Positions 10,909-22,592 are shown, counted from the stretch's first letter. The stretch: 64,000 nt of DNA from Rhizoctonia solani (GCF_016906535.1 NC_057371.1:2232001-2296000), one strand, 5' to 3'. Numbers and translations: made by a program. Notes: generated by a model not told the origin, from the sequence alone.

Positions 10909-11356
10909 TGTCATGACCTTCATTGGCATGACATGATTTTTTACTACTTTCTACCTTTTTTCCGAGATAGTTTCCTTTTTTGGTATATATTTATGACTCA
11001 TCAAGATCACGTGACATATTTGATATATGATGTGAAATTGTAAATGACTCACTGTTTTGTATTGTTGTTTTTGATGTGGCTCTTCTCATGTATTTAAACC
11101 AGGTCAAGTCACCGCTAAACAGCAAGACTTGACCTCTTTGTCAATTCATCCTCACTCTTACCTATCCCTTTGCCCAAGCCCTTAGTTGGCTATAGTGCAC
11201 ATTACTTAAGCATCTTATCCAGGCCATTGTTGCCCTCTACCCCTATATCATAACCCTTGGGCCCTCGTCGCCCCTCTACCCTTCTCATAGTCCATTGGTG
11301 ATAGTGCCACGGACTTTAAGCCCCCTTGAACCATAGGTCCGAGCTGAGTCGTGACA
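10909..11356 (+). repeat. 5' LTR of D
   Basis: 448 bp, TGTCATGACC...GTCGTGACA. Has GATCACGTGA at 11005-11014, TATTTAAA at 11091-11098 and the inferred RNA start at 11124. Differs from the 3' LTR at five CpG/TpG or CpA positions only. Confidence 0.95.
11091..11135 (+). promoter_or_regulatory. D LTR TATA box and inferred RNA start
   Basis: TATTTAAA (11091-11098) is 33 nt before AAGACTTGACCT (11124-11135), the exact reverse complement of the primer-binding site at 11359-11370. Confidence 0.78.
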
Positions 11357-11370
11357 CTAGGTCAAGTCTT
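11357..11370 (+). other. D primer-binding site (self-priming type)
   Basis: After the LTR comes CT, then AGGTCAAGTCTT, an exact 12-nt complement of the predicted RNA 5' end. Same two-nucleotide offset as in B1. Confidence 0.8.
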
Positions 11371-11653
11371 TACTTGTATTCCTGTCGACAAACAAGACCT
11401 ACGCTTGGATAAGCACCAAAGCTTGAAAAGCCATCACATTGTAGCCCCTGTGTAATAATCAAAGACAGGAATACGAGTGGCAGTAAAGCCGCGGGATAGC
11501 CCCTTGCTAGCAATCGTCCGCATACCAGGGTGTCCGCACCTTTAGTCATATGCTGTTAGTCAGCCAAACCTCCGCTTACAAAAAACCTGACTGATATCAC
11601 GCTTGCACACAGCTGTTGATTTTAGTACAAGGATTGTCTAACGCTAGTGGTGA

Positions 11654-12229
11654 AGCAAACAGTTAGTAATTAGAACTATAAACCCGTTAATTGACTATCT
11701 GACCAGTACCAATTTATATTGGGAACGCATCCTAGTGTTTGACTTCCTAGATCTTGTCCTTTTTGCCATTTTTTGGCCATACTCCGTTGTCACCCAATAT
11801 CTTTACCTTGAGAAAACCCTCCTCAACATCAATCACATCCTATTAGGTTGAATTGAAAACCTTGAGGAACATATAGCCCAAATCGAGGAACCTGGCCTTG
11901 TCCAAAATATCGCAATCTTAAAAAGTCATCGATCCTTTGCTGAACGCCTCAATACCATATACAAAACAGAGGCACAAGAGCACAAGAATTTAATTGCAAA
12001 CCTCAAATCACATAATTGCGATCTTGCTTTAACCATTGAAGAGCAAGAACGCCTTATAGAGGAAAAAGATAGGCTATTGGTAGAAAAAGAAATCAAGTTG
12101 GACAACTTCCATTGCTCCATTCAGGATATCACCCAAGACGGAAAAGGGCGTATTCACTATTACAAGGAATATGAGTTTTTTGCAGTCTCATATGACAATA
12201 CCTGGCTTGGGCGCGATGGGAGAGACTAA
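11654..12229 (+). pseudogene. Extra open frame upstream of gag in element D
   Basis: 191 codons open from 11654 to TAA 12227-12229, broken only by one TGA (11849-11851) that would be CGA if a TCG-context transition is undone. No ATG begins the frame. The translation has a hydrophobic stretch (FLDLVLFAIFWPYSVVTQYL) followed by a strongly predicted coiled coil rich in E, K, L and N (EEQERLIEEKDRLLVEKEIK). Its end overlaps the gag ATG by 59 nt in another frame. I know of no standard Ty3/Gypsy protein of this kind; it could be an accessory protein, an N-terminal gag extension reached by splicing, or a chance frame. Confidence 0.45.
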
Positions 12230-13727
12230 TTTGTCTTCTTCCCAATTGGGGTGGTCTGCCCCATCTTCTCGAACTCATACTCCTGCTCCTGCGGCTGTGC
12301 CGCCACATGTATATTCCCCCATGTCTTTTGACCATATGTCTGATTGTGAACTTTTAAACATGGTTGCCCAAAATATGATTGTTCTAAAAAAGGAGTTCTC
12401 ACAACTACAAGGCGCTTATGAAGCGCAACATGATCAAATAGCGCTACTAAGGGCAGAACTTGAGGAACACCGCAATCAATCACGTAATCAACATATTTTT
12501 TATTCAAACCAAATTCAAGGAGCGGCAGCATCCATTCAGGCTGTGCAAGATCAGCTTCTTCATCATTCTTCCTCTCGCTCCACAGCTCCACCTCCACCGC
12601 CCCCACCTTCTGGCACTGCCACCACTATCAATCCCCCATCTACGTCTTCTAATTCCGATTTGAAATTTGCCAAGCCAAACAAGTTTAGTGGCAAGAAAGA
12701 AGACGCCCTCAATTTTATCATTGCCTGCCAAGCTTACATAAGGGCAAAGGGTGCAAACCGGTCCCATGAAGAAAAAATTTTGTGGGTAACATTGTATTTT
12801 GAGGGAGCAGCAGAAGATTGGGTACGCCCATACAAGGAAAGGAAGGTGTTCAGGGGAGAAGCGGTCCCCTTATTAGAAGACATTGATACGTTTTGGGCTG
12901 AATTCACTAAGCATTATGTGGACACTAATTGCGATGAGAAGTATCGCCAAAAATGGAATAACTTGCGGCAGAAGGCTTTGGTCCAGGAATACACTCGGGA
13001 ATTCCAACAATACTCTGTGTCCTTGGGTTATAGCAACAAAACACTGCGCAATAAGTACTATGACGGCCTTAAAAACAAAATCAAAGATATTATGCTGTCA
13101 ACTATGTTTCAATGGCGTCGTGCTACAGCCCAACAAGTCTATGACAAGGCAGAGGAAATTGCTAATCATATTGAATCTACGCGCCTATCCAACCCCTCTG
13201 TCTCCACTGTTCGTGCTACTTCTACTGCCGTCCCCACTTCCACTTCCAACCCCACTCCCACTTGTACATGTCTAAACGTGGGAGATAATGTATATATGAT
13301 TGATCCCACTACTCGTCGCGCCAAGAAAGGCGCTATTACTTCAATTGTACAAACAACTTCCGGCAATATGCCCAATGTTAGGTGGAATGGGGAAACAAAA
13401 GATACATTGATTCCATTCCCATCTCTCAAAAAGGACGAACGCCCTGCTGCAGCCGCCCCCATCAAATCCATCATTGCTCCCACCCCTGTCTTAGCCTCAA
13501 ATTCTAAGGGTCCAGGTCCCATGGATCTTGATGGAAGAGGCTTTGCAAATCTTACATGCCATGTATGCGGCGGAAAAGGACATTTTGCGCGCAACTGCCC
13601 TTCCAAGCCCATGTCTGGTCATGTGGCTAATGTCGAATGGTCTTGGGAAAGGCCTAAAGAAGAAAATAGGATCGAAGTTGTCTCTGATGAGGAAGAGTCG
13701 GGAAAAGGAAAAGCCAAGGCCGACTAA
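12171..13727 (+). CDS. D gag polyprotein with CCHC zinc knuckle
   Basis: Intact 518-residue gag. Residues 60-110 form a coiled coil (IVLKKEFSQLQGAYEAQHDQ), residues 130-160 a Pro/Ser linker, then a retrotransposon gag capsid domain (KFSGKKEDALNFIIACQAYI ... YTREFQQYSVSLGYSNKTL), a Thr/Pro-rich linker with an SH3-like basic region (VGDNVYMIDPTTRRAKKGAI), and a CCHC knuckle near residue 465 (CHVCGGKGHFARNC). Start chosen at the first ATG of the frame. Pol begins 20 nt after the stop in a different frame, so gag and pol appear to be separate frames. Confidence 0.88.
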   Translation: MSFLQSHMTIPGLGAMGETNLSSSQLGWSAPSSRTHTPAPAAVPPHVYSPMSFDHMSDCELLNMVAQNMIVLKKEFSQLQGAYEAQHDQIALLRAELEEHRNQSRNQHIFYSNQIQGAAASIQAVQDQLLHHSSSRSTAPPPPPPPSGTATTINPPSTSSNSDLKFAKPNKFSGKKEDALNFIIACQAYIRAKGANRSHEEKILWVTLYFEGAAEDWVRPYKERKVFRGEAVPLLEDIDTFWAEFTKHYVDTNCDEKYRQKWNNLRQKALVQEYTREFQQYSVSLGYSNKTLRNKYYDGLKNKIKDIMLSTMFQWRRATAQQVYDKAEEIANHIESTRLSNPSVSTVRATSTAVPTSTSNPTPTCTCLNVGDNVYMIDPTTRRAKKGAITSIVQTTSGNMPNVRWNGETKDTLIPFPSLKKDERPAAAAPIKSIIAPTPVLASNSKGPGPMDLDGRGFANLTCHVCGGKGHFARNCPSKPMSGHVANVEWSWERPKEENRIEVVSDEEESGKGKAKAD

Positions 13728-13747
13728 GGAGTAAGGCACTTGGCTGT

Positions 13748-16700
13748 ATGCTCGCGGATTTGCATTATGTAAACAATGATTTCGAAATACTCTCTTTATG
13801 TAACTCATCTCAAATATATGCGTTGTTTACTGCAAATCCGTGTGAATCTCCTAAAACCCAAAAATCCAGTTTTTTGGCTAAACCCTTTCAAGGAAAAGCC
13901 ATGATTGATTCTGGAGCAACTTCTTGCTTCATACACCCTCTTTTAGTTGAAACTTACCAACTTCCCACTTATCAACATCAAATCCCAAAAAAATTACGTG
14001 TCATAGATGGCCAAGAAATTGACTCTGGCCAAATTACCCATTTCACTCGCTTTATTTGTACTATTGGCAATCATACCAAAGAACTAGAGTGTCATATTTC
14101 CAACATTGGCAACCATCAATTAGTTTTAGGAATGTCATGGCTTAAAAAGCACAATCCCCAAATCTCGTGGGAAAAGCACACACTTGTCTTCAACTCATCC
14201 TATTGTTCCAATAATTGTCTATCTGTACCTACGGTCTTAGAACTCAAGGCAGTAGAAGAAATACCACTTCCATACCAGGAATTCTCTAGGGTGTTTTCAG
14301 AAGAAGAATCCTCAAAACTGCCACCTCACCGCCCATATGACATTGCTATTGAGTTACTCCCTGATGCAAAACCCCGACACGGCCCCATTTACAGCCTAGG
14401 TCCAAAGGAAGACGCCGAACTAAGGGAAACCATTGAAAAACAGCTTAAAGCAGGTCTGATCCGCCCATCCAAATCTCCCATGGCATCTCCAATATTATTT
14501 GTCAAAAAGAAGAACGGGAAATTACGCATGTGCGTAGACTATTGATGGTTGAATAGCATGACCAAGAAAAACGCTTACCCCCTACCCTTGCCACAAAACC
14601 TTATTGAGAAACTACAAGGTGCTAAGATCTTTAGTAAATTTGATCTTAGGGCAGGCTACAACTTAGTCCAAATTAAAGAAGGCGATGAATGGAAAACCGC
14701 TTTCAAAACTAAATACGGATTATTTGAATACTTGGTTATGCCTTTTGGATTGACAAATGCGCCAGCAGCCTTTCAGGACATGATGAACAAAATATTCAGA
14801 GATCTCTTGGACGTTTATGTCATCATCTACTTGGATATATTCTAGTCTTCTCTCTGAATGAAAAAGATCATGAAGCCCATGTGCAAGAGGTACTCAAAAG
14901 GCTGCAGGATAATGACCTTTTTTGCAATATTGAGAAATGCCATTTCCACGTCAAGAAAATTGATTATCTAGGGTTTATCATATCTGAATTCGGTATAGAA
15001 GTTGATCAATCAAAAGTCACAGACGCCTTAAATTGGTCAACACCTAAGAATGTCAAAAACATCCAAGAATTCTTAGGATTTGTGAACTTCTATAGACGGT
15101 TTATCCCTAACTTTGGAAATATGGCACAACCACTGTACAATTTGCTCAAGAAAGATAGTAATTGGAGATGGGAATCAGCAGAACAACAATCTTTTGACGG
15201 CCTTAAAAAATGTCTTACTTCAGCGCCCTTGCTTTTACAACCTGACACCACAAGACAATTTTATGTGGAATGCAACGCATTGGATTATGCCACTGGAGCA
15301 ATACTATCCCAACGCAACTCTGAAGGGAAATTGGCTCCAGTAGCCTATCTGTCCAAATCCTTATCCCCTGCCGAAAAAAATTACAATATCTTTGACAAGG
15401 AACTGTTGGCGGTCATTAGAGCATTTAAAGAATGGCGCCATTTGTTAGAAGGATCTGAATTGCCGGTCCAAGTTCTGACGGATCATAAGAACTTGGAGTA
15501 CTTTTCCACATCTCAATCTTTAAATAAACGGCAAATTAGATGGGCCAATTTCCTAGTTGATTACAATTTCCAGATCATTTACAGGCCCGGAGCGCAGAAT
15601 AAAAAAGCTGATATCCTCTCGCAACGCTACGATTTAGTGCCCCTTGAAGGAGGGGTAGAGAACCAAGTTCTCCTGAAACCGGAACTTTTCATTGCATCAA
15701 TCACTCCGGATCAGGAAATCAACAATCTAATTGGCAAAGCCATTTATGAAGATAACCGTCTGAAAGAAATCCTACACAAACTTCAGGGCAAGGAAAAGGT
15801 CACAGATTGGGAACTAAAGGAAGGATTACTATGGCATCAAGGGAAAATCTTTGTACCTAAGGACAATACTATTAGAAACCTTATCTTGGAATCTAGGCAC
15901 GACGCATTAGCTGCGGGACATCCGGGACAAGCCAGAACTTTGGAACTTGTCTCAAGGAATTACTATTGGCCATCCATGAAAAAGTTTGTCAACTCCTATG
16001 TCAGCCATTGTGAAACCTGTATTCGATCAAAACCAACCAATCAGGTACCAGTAGGACTGTTAAAGCCATTACAGATTCCCAAACGCCCTTGGGAAGATAT
16101 TGCCTACACATGATTGTAGGACTACCAATCTCAGAAGGGTTTGATGCCATCCTCACTGTCATTGACCAATTCTCAAAAATGGTTCACTTCATTCCCACTC
16201 AGTCCACGGCATCAGCTATTGATATTGCCAATCTCTTTATCACATATATATGGAAATTACACGGTCTTCCCAGAAGTACGGTTTCAGACAGAGGCCCTAC
16301 GTTCAACGCCAAGTTCATTTGTCACCTATATAAAAGGCTGGACATTAAACCCACATATTCTACAGCCTACCATCCAAACAGATGGACAGACAGAACAAAT
16401 ACAACGGGAGGCCGAAATTTTCATCCAAATGTTTGGAAACCACCGCCAATCAGACTGGGTATCCCTACTGCCGTTAGCCAAGTTTGCGCTCAACAATCTC
16501 AAACAATCCTCCACGGGTAAATCTCCATTCCAGATATGTTATGGACTAAACCCCCAATTCTCTGTGGGTCAGAAATCAGACAATCTACCCCAAATGCAGA
16601 CAACATGCAGAGTTTTTGGAAAAAGGCTATGATGAGGTTAAGGCAGCACTGTCATTAGCACAAGAACGAATGAAATACTTCTACAATCAAAGGCATAGGA

Positions 16701-17160
16701 AAGAAGAAGGAATCCAAGTAGGGGACAAGGTCTGGTTGAGCCACCAAAATATATCCACCAATAGACCATCCATCAAACTTAGCCATAAAAAGCTAGGACC
16801 TTACTTGGTAGTGGAAAAAATTGGATTGCATGCATATAAACTACAACTACCCCATACCATGCGCATACATCCAGTCTTTCACATTAATCTTCTAACAAAA
16901 TTCCATCCTGACCCTCATGGACGCGACCCTCCTCAACCTGCACCTATTATTACAGAAGAAGGTGAGGAAGAATATGAAGTTGAAAGAATTGTGGACAGCA
17001 AATGGAAAGGGCGTGGCAAATCAAAGAAACTCTGGTATTTAGTCAAGTGGAAGGGATACGACAAGGAAGCAACTCGTGGGAACCAGTGGATAATGTGGGT
17101 AACGCTCAGGAAGCCATAAAAGAATTCCACATGGAACACCCTGATGCAGTTGGAGCTTGA
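13748..17160 (+). pseudogene. D pol: protease-RT-RNase H-integrase-chromodomain
   Basis: Polyprotein of a chromovirus starting at ATG 13748: aspartic protease (MIDSGATSCFIHP), RT, RNase H, integrase ([29 protein letters not shown]) and a C-terminal chromodomain (EYEVERIVDSKWKGRG). It is broken by one TGA at 14543-14545 (TCGA to TTGA type) and by about five single-base losses near 14832 (in the catalytic LDD box), 16102, 16378, 16595 and 17071. The closing frame ends with TGA 17158-17160 just before the polypurine tract. Single-base losses could be real decay or repeat-consensus errors. Confidence 0.92.
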
Positions 17161-17171
17161 AGAGGGGGTAA

Positions 17172-17619
17172 TGTCATGACCTTCATTGGCATGACATGAT
17201 TTTTTACTACTTTCTACCTTTTTTCCAAGATAGTTTCCTTTTTTGGTATATATTTATGACTCATCAAGATCACGTGACATATTTGATATATGATGTGAAA
17301 TTGTAAATGACTCACTGTTTTGTATTGTTGTTTTTGATGTGGCTCTTCTCATGTATTTAAACCAGGTCAAGTCGCCGCTAAACAGCAAGACTTGACCTCT
17401 TCGTCAATTCATCCTCACTCTTACCTATCCCTTTGCCCAAGCCCTTAGTTGGCTATAGTGCACATTACTTAAGCATCTTATCCAGGCCATTGTTGCCCTC
17501 TACCCCTATATCATAACCCTTGGGCCCTTGTCGCCCCTCTACCCTTCTCATAGTCCATTGGTGATAGTGCCACGGACTTTAAGCCCCCTTGAACCATAGG
17601 TCCAAGCTGAGTCGTGACA
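17172..17619 (+). repeat. 3' LTR of D
   Basis: 448 bp, same length as the 5' LTR. Compared with it: CA for CG in two CCGAG sites, CG for CA near 17371, CG for TG near 17402, TG for CG near 17528. Confidence 0.95.
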
Positions 17620-17940
17620 GTGCGCTTTGTCTATTTATACAGCAGGGAAATTGCTTGGAAACACCAAGTCAATTTTACCTTGTCTCATATTCATTGAGGA
17701 GGCACCAGCCAGCTAAGTAGCCGGCCCCCAGAAGATCTGCTGACACACCGTCCCCTTACTTAACTCATCACACCTCCCAGGCCTCAGGCCCCCTTGCAGT
17801 AGTATAGATAGCCGACCGCCTTAAGCGGTAGTAGTATAGCCTAACTTAGTAGTAGATTACCTTGTTGCTTGTAGTAGTACAGCCTTAAGCGCCCATCCCC
17901 ACCAGCGTGTACCCACCTTACAGTGGTGTACAACAGAGGC

Positions 17941-18702
17941 CAAGCAGTGGCTAACACGCATGTTGGCCTGGGTACGCCTGAACAAAAGGCAATTCCCCTT
18001 GGACCTGGAGGTCCTAAGTTTCCTCCTCATGAATATGATGGAGGCCGGCGGAGCTTGGGCTCACCCCCATCTGGACCAACTAGGGTCCCATCGTGCAATC
18101 ATCCAATCCGTGGATGATTTCAAAATTGAATTCTTGGCTGCCTTTGGAGATCCGGATGCAACCAGAGCAGCGGAACGGAAGATTACTTCCCTTACTCAAA
18201 CCGGCACCTGTGCCAAATATATTACCAAGTTCTGCTGCAAATGGAACTCAACTGGAACAATGCCGCACTCCGTGGCCAATTTGCATGAGGACTTTACTGG
18301 GAGGTCTGCAAACAGATTGCCACGAGGGAGAGGCAACCCCGTACCCTGAGGGAGCTGCAAGACGCTTCCCTCATAATTGACAACGCCCTCCGTGAGGAGA
18401 GAGCCAGCCACCCGCAACAGGGTAATAAGCCTGGCAAATCCTCAACCACCCCCAACTGGGGGGCAAGTACTGGCCAACAGGCCACCAAAACTGGTCCCCT
18501 CTCCTCCAATCCCAACTACGTCTTGGAGGAAGAACGCAACCGCCGTTGTGCAGAAGGCCTCTGTGTCAAGTGCGGAAAAGCCGGACACAAATTTGCCAAG
18601 TGCAGGACCAGCTGGAAGGCTACCCCCAAGGAGGATAAGGGGAAAGCCAAAGAGACCGCCAAATTAGGCAAAGACTCTGAGTACCAATTGGGAAAAGAGT
18701 AA
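17941..18702 (+). pseudogene. B1 gag, 3' part with zinc knuckle
   Basis: Rest of the B1 capsid (KQWLTRMLAWVRLNKRQF ... FGDPDATRAAERKITSLTQ), one frame break near 18280, then a basic linker and CCHC knuckle (CVKCGKAGHKFAKC) close to the end. Stops with GGA AAA GAG TAA at 18691-18702, the same Gly-Lys-Glu ending as in A1 and A2. Confidence 0.88.
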
Positions 18703-21700
18703 GGGCTTCTGCTGCCGCGTGCAAGAGCCCCAAGGACATTAGTAATAATTGTATAGAAGTTTGCCATGTATCTACCGCCTCTAAATCATCACCACTGTTC
18801 ACAATCTCTATACAACTAAAGCAAGCGGAACCACTAGAAGTCCTGATTGATTCAGGCGCCACCTTGTCATTTATGCACCCTTGCACCGCGGAATCACTCC
18901 GCCTTCCCCTCATTGACCTACCCACACCCCAACCGTAACTATGCTCGATGGGTCAAGCCCCCAGGCTGGCAAAATCTGGAAGAAAACCACTCTAACCTTC
19001 TCCCTTGATAACAAACAAATGACCAAGACCTTCCTGATTTGCAATACAGGGTCTCACGCCACTATCTTGGGATTGAAATGGCTAGATGCACACAACCCAG
19101 AAATTGATTGGAACTTGCGTACACTCTCCTTTCCCCACATACCACCGGAACACGTGGCCATTGCCAAAGAGGAAGAAGCCAACAAAAACCCCCTTGAAGG
19201 AGTCCCCTCCAAGTACCACAAATATGCCAAGGTATTTGGAGAGGAGGAATTCAACAAGCTTCTCCCTCACAGGCATTATGACATTGGAATAGAGCTCACA
19301 GAAGAGGGTCCCTTGAACTCTCCCTTGTACAGCATGACAGACGCCGAATCTGCCACCCTCAAGGATTGGCTCAGGGACAAGCTCAAGGCTGGAAAGATCC
19401 GCCCCAGCAAATCATCCATCAGTTCCCCGGTCATGTTTGTCCCAAAGAAGGATGGTTCCCGCCGTTTGGTTGTTGACTACCGTGCCTGAATAACCGGACA
19501 AAAAAGAACGTTTACCCGCTACCCCGTCCTGATGACCTCATGGCCCAGCTCCGCGGCGCCAAGGTCTTCACCAAATTAGACCTCAGATGGGGTTACAACA
19601 ACGTCCGTGTCAAGGAGGGTGACAAGTGGAAAACTGCCTTCCGCACAAAGTACGGCCTTTACAAGTCCCTGGTAATGACCTTTGGTTTGACAAATGCTCC
19701 GCTGCCTTCCAGCATTTTATGAACGAATTGTTCAAGGACTTACTGGATGTATGCGTCATCATATACTTAGATGACATCCTGATTTACTCCAAGGATGACG
19801 CATCCCACACTCAACACGTCCATGAGGTCCTATGGCGCTTATTAGATAACCAACTGTTCTGCAAAGCGTCAAAATGTACGTTCCACGTTACACGGTAGAA
19901 TACCTGGGAATTATTGTGTCAGACAAAGGCTTTAGTCTGGACAAGCTCAAGATCCAAGCGGTTCAGGAATGGCCCACACCCAGTAAGGTTAAAGAAGTCC
20001 AATTGTTCCTAGGGTTTGCCAACTTCCTCCGCCGTTTTGTTGCCAACTTTAGCCACATGGCTAGGCCATTACACAACCTAGTCAAGAAAGACACGCCTTG
20101 GAAATGGGACATCAAGGAACAAGAAGCTTTTCAGGGATTGAAAGACACCATCACCAACGCCCCGGTCCTTTGCCACACTGACCCATCCAAACCGTATTTC
20201 CTAGAGACGATGCCTCCGCGCAGCCCTGGGTTCCATACTTAGCCAAAGACAGGAAGACAGTTGCTTACATCCGCTAGGGTTCCTATCAGAGTCCTTCAAA
20301 GGTGCCAAACAAAACTATGACACCCACGATAAAGAGCTGCTGGCAATCATCCGCTCCTTTGAGTACTGGCGCATATTCCTAGAAGGTACTCAGCACCCCA
20401 TCACCGTGTTTACCATCACCGTAATCTGGAATACTGGAAAGAATCCCGCACCTTCAACCAACGCCACACACGATGGCACTTACTCCTTGCAGGATATAAC
20501 TTCCAGATTGTGTACAGACCAGGGAAACAGTCCGGGAAACCAGATGCATTGTCACGACAAGCGGATCACGCCAATATTCCCCCCAAACCTCAATCCATGC
20601 TCCCAGAACCAGTCTTTGCCAACATCGCCCTGATAACGCCGGAAAAGGAATTACAACGCCAAATTGAGTTGTCCTTAGACCAAGATGAGTCCCTGGAGGA
20701 AATACTCCAGTTCCTACAAAACAAATCCAAAGCACCCCCTTCCATCAAACGCGCGTTTAAAGATTACAAGATGGAAGCCGGCTTACTCTTCTACCAAGGA
20801 CAGATCGTAGTCCCTGATGTTGGAACACTGAGGACGGACCTACTCGCATCTTCCACAACAGCCCCTTGGCAGGACATCCAGGGAGACAGCACACCCTAGA
20901 GTTGGTATCAAGGAACTATTACTGGCCGGGCATCTGTGCTGACACATACTGGCACGTTGATTCCTGCAAAACTTGCCAATGGATCCGGAAACCAAAGTAT
21001 GCATCAATTCCACCTCAACCTCTGGAACTCCCATCACGCCCCTGGCAACACATGTTGTATGATATGATAGTAGACCTGCCCAAAGATGGAAACAATGACT
21101 CTATCCTAGTCATCGTGGATAGCTTTACCAAATATGTCATTCTGGTAGAGTGCTCTAAGAAACTCAAAGCCCCGGAATTAGCAGACCTATTTCTACGCCA
21201 CATATGGAAACGCTACGGCATGCCTGAGAAGACAGTATCAGACCGCGGACGGGTTTTTAACAACAAGTTCCTAAAAGCCCTGTACCAACGCTTAGGGATA
21301 GACCCCCACTTCTCCTCAGCCTACCACCCGCAAAGTGACGGGCAGACGGAGCGCGTAAATCCCACGGTTGAACACTTCTTGCGGGCCTATTCAGGAGTAA
21401 ACCAAAGGGACTGGGTCAAATGGCTACCAATGGCGGAGTTTGCCTACAACAACGCGGTGCATAGTTCAACAGGCAAAACTCCTTTTAAAGCACTATACGG
21501 TTGGGAACCCTCCTTGACCCCAAGTAACGTTCCAACAGACGTCCCTGAGGCAGACAACTTGGCAACCCAAATGGAGGCACAATGGCAGGAAATAGAGGCT
21601 GTGCTCTGGCAATCAAAGACATGCATGGTAGCCGGAGAAACAGGAGAACCACTCAAATTTGAAGTTGGGGAAGAAGCCTGGCTAGACGCCAAAAACGTGA

Positions 21701-22133
21701 AGCTAAAAACCCTGAGCCCTAAGCTGACCAAACAACGCCTAGGCCCCTTCAAGGTAACCAAGAGAATCTCCAACAGAGCATACGGCTAGAACTCCCGCCA
21801 ACAATGAGAATCCACAATGTCTTCTATGTGGGTCTTCTGTCAAAAGTCAAAAGGGACAAAAAGCGCAGCTTCAAGAACCGGCCTCCACCTGTCACCGTGG
21901 ATGGAGAAGAAGAATACAAGGTCGAAGGGATCACAGACATGGAAGAAAGGGACAGGAAATGGTTTTTTAGGGTAAAATGGAAAGGCTACGGATCAGAGGA
22001 GAATACCTGGGAACCAAGGGAAAACCTCAAGAACGCCAAAAAAATCCTAGAAAAATTCAAAAAGGAAATGAAAAAGAAGGCCCTCAGCGCTGCCAAGGCC
22101 CTTAGAGGGGGGGCAGTGTGTAGACACAGTTGA
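18703..22133 (+). pseudogene. B1 pol: protease-RT-RNase H-integrase-chromodomain
   Basis: Chromovirus polyprotein: protease (LIDSGATLSFMHP near 18844), RT (YLDDILIYS near 19765), RNase H, integrase (DRGRVFNNKFLKALYQRLG, HPQSDGQTERVNPTVEHF) and chromodomain (EYKVEGITDMEERDRKWFF). At least six single-base losses break the frame, near 19489, 19697, 19895, 20209, 20847 and 21785; several fall in short homopolymers when compared with B2. The last frame runs past the polypurine tract and stops at 22131-22133 inside the 3' LTR. Confidence 0.92.
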
Positions 22134-22592
22134 TACCAGGGAATTTATTCCCATTTTCTTGATTTTGAACAAAGACAAACGGACAACATTTTTGATCACG
22201 TGACCTTGGCGCTCATATCATACTAAGCGCCAAGCCACGTCCCCTTCCGCGCTTAATCAGCATACGTAGCCACCTCCACCTGATGACATCACTATGACAC
22301 GTCAGTGACACGTATGCATGAGTAAGACCAACTGCAGAGCAGGGTTCTTATTTGTTATGGTATTGGATATAATGTATTTGTAATTAGCACTTCTATAAAA
22401 TATATAAGGAGGCCAACCACCATGGTAACACCCAGGTCAATTACCTCTTGTTGCACTCCACACACTGTACAAGGCCTTACAGCCAGTAATCACTTAGTCA
22501 CACGCCTTAAGCATTGCCCTCACTGTACTTAGGTAGCTTGTTGACGCCTTATAGCGTCTGGTTGCCGTAGTTAGTTAGCTCGTCGTTGTAGG
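22117..22592 (+). repeat. B1 3' LTR, left part
   Basis: Starts TGTGTAGACACAG (one T shorter than the 5' LTR) and runs to GTCGTTGTAGG, where element C is inserted. Continues at 30361-30450. Confidence 0.93.

Larger units (their letters stand above)
10909..17619 (+). mobile_element. Full-length Ty3/Gypsy element D
   Basis: 6711-bp chromovirus with identical-length 448-bp LTRs at 10909-11356 and 17172-17619, flanked by GTGCG (10904-10908 and 17620-17624) within solo LTR A3. The order is LTR, primer site, an extra upstream frame (11654-12229), gag, pol with chromodomain, polypurine tract (AGAGGGGGTAA, 17161-17171), LTR. The LTRs differ at five positions, all CpG transitions (about 1.1 percent). 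Family D is unrelated to A and B in its LTRs and is lower in GC. Confidence 0.95.
10660..17935 (+). repeat. Solo family-A LTR A3, split by element D
   Basis: Family-A LTR in plus orientation: 10660-10908 and 17625-17935, about 560 bp once D is removed. It starts TGTTATAACC and ends GGTGTACAACA, and is flanked by the target duplication GAGGC (10655-10659 and 17936-17940). There is no second LTR or internal region, so the original element was reduced to a solo LTR by LTR-LTR recombination before D arrived. Confidence 0.92.

Noticed and set aside
11357..11400. tRNA primer-binding site for element D
   Set aside because: The sequence after the LTR matches the element's own predicted RNA start over 12 nt; no CCA-ending tRNA complement (TGG start) is present.
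14814..14850. Programmed frameshift at the RT catalytic box of D
   Set aside because: The break is inside the LDD motif itself, where no functional element would shift; a one-base loss is the simpler reading.
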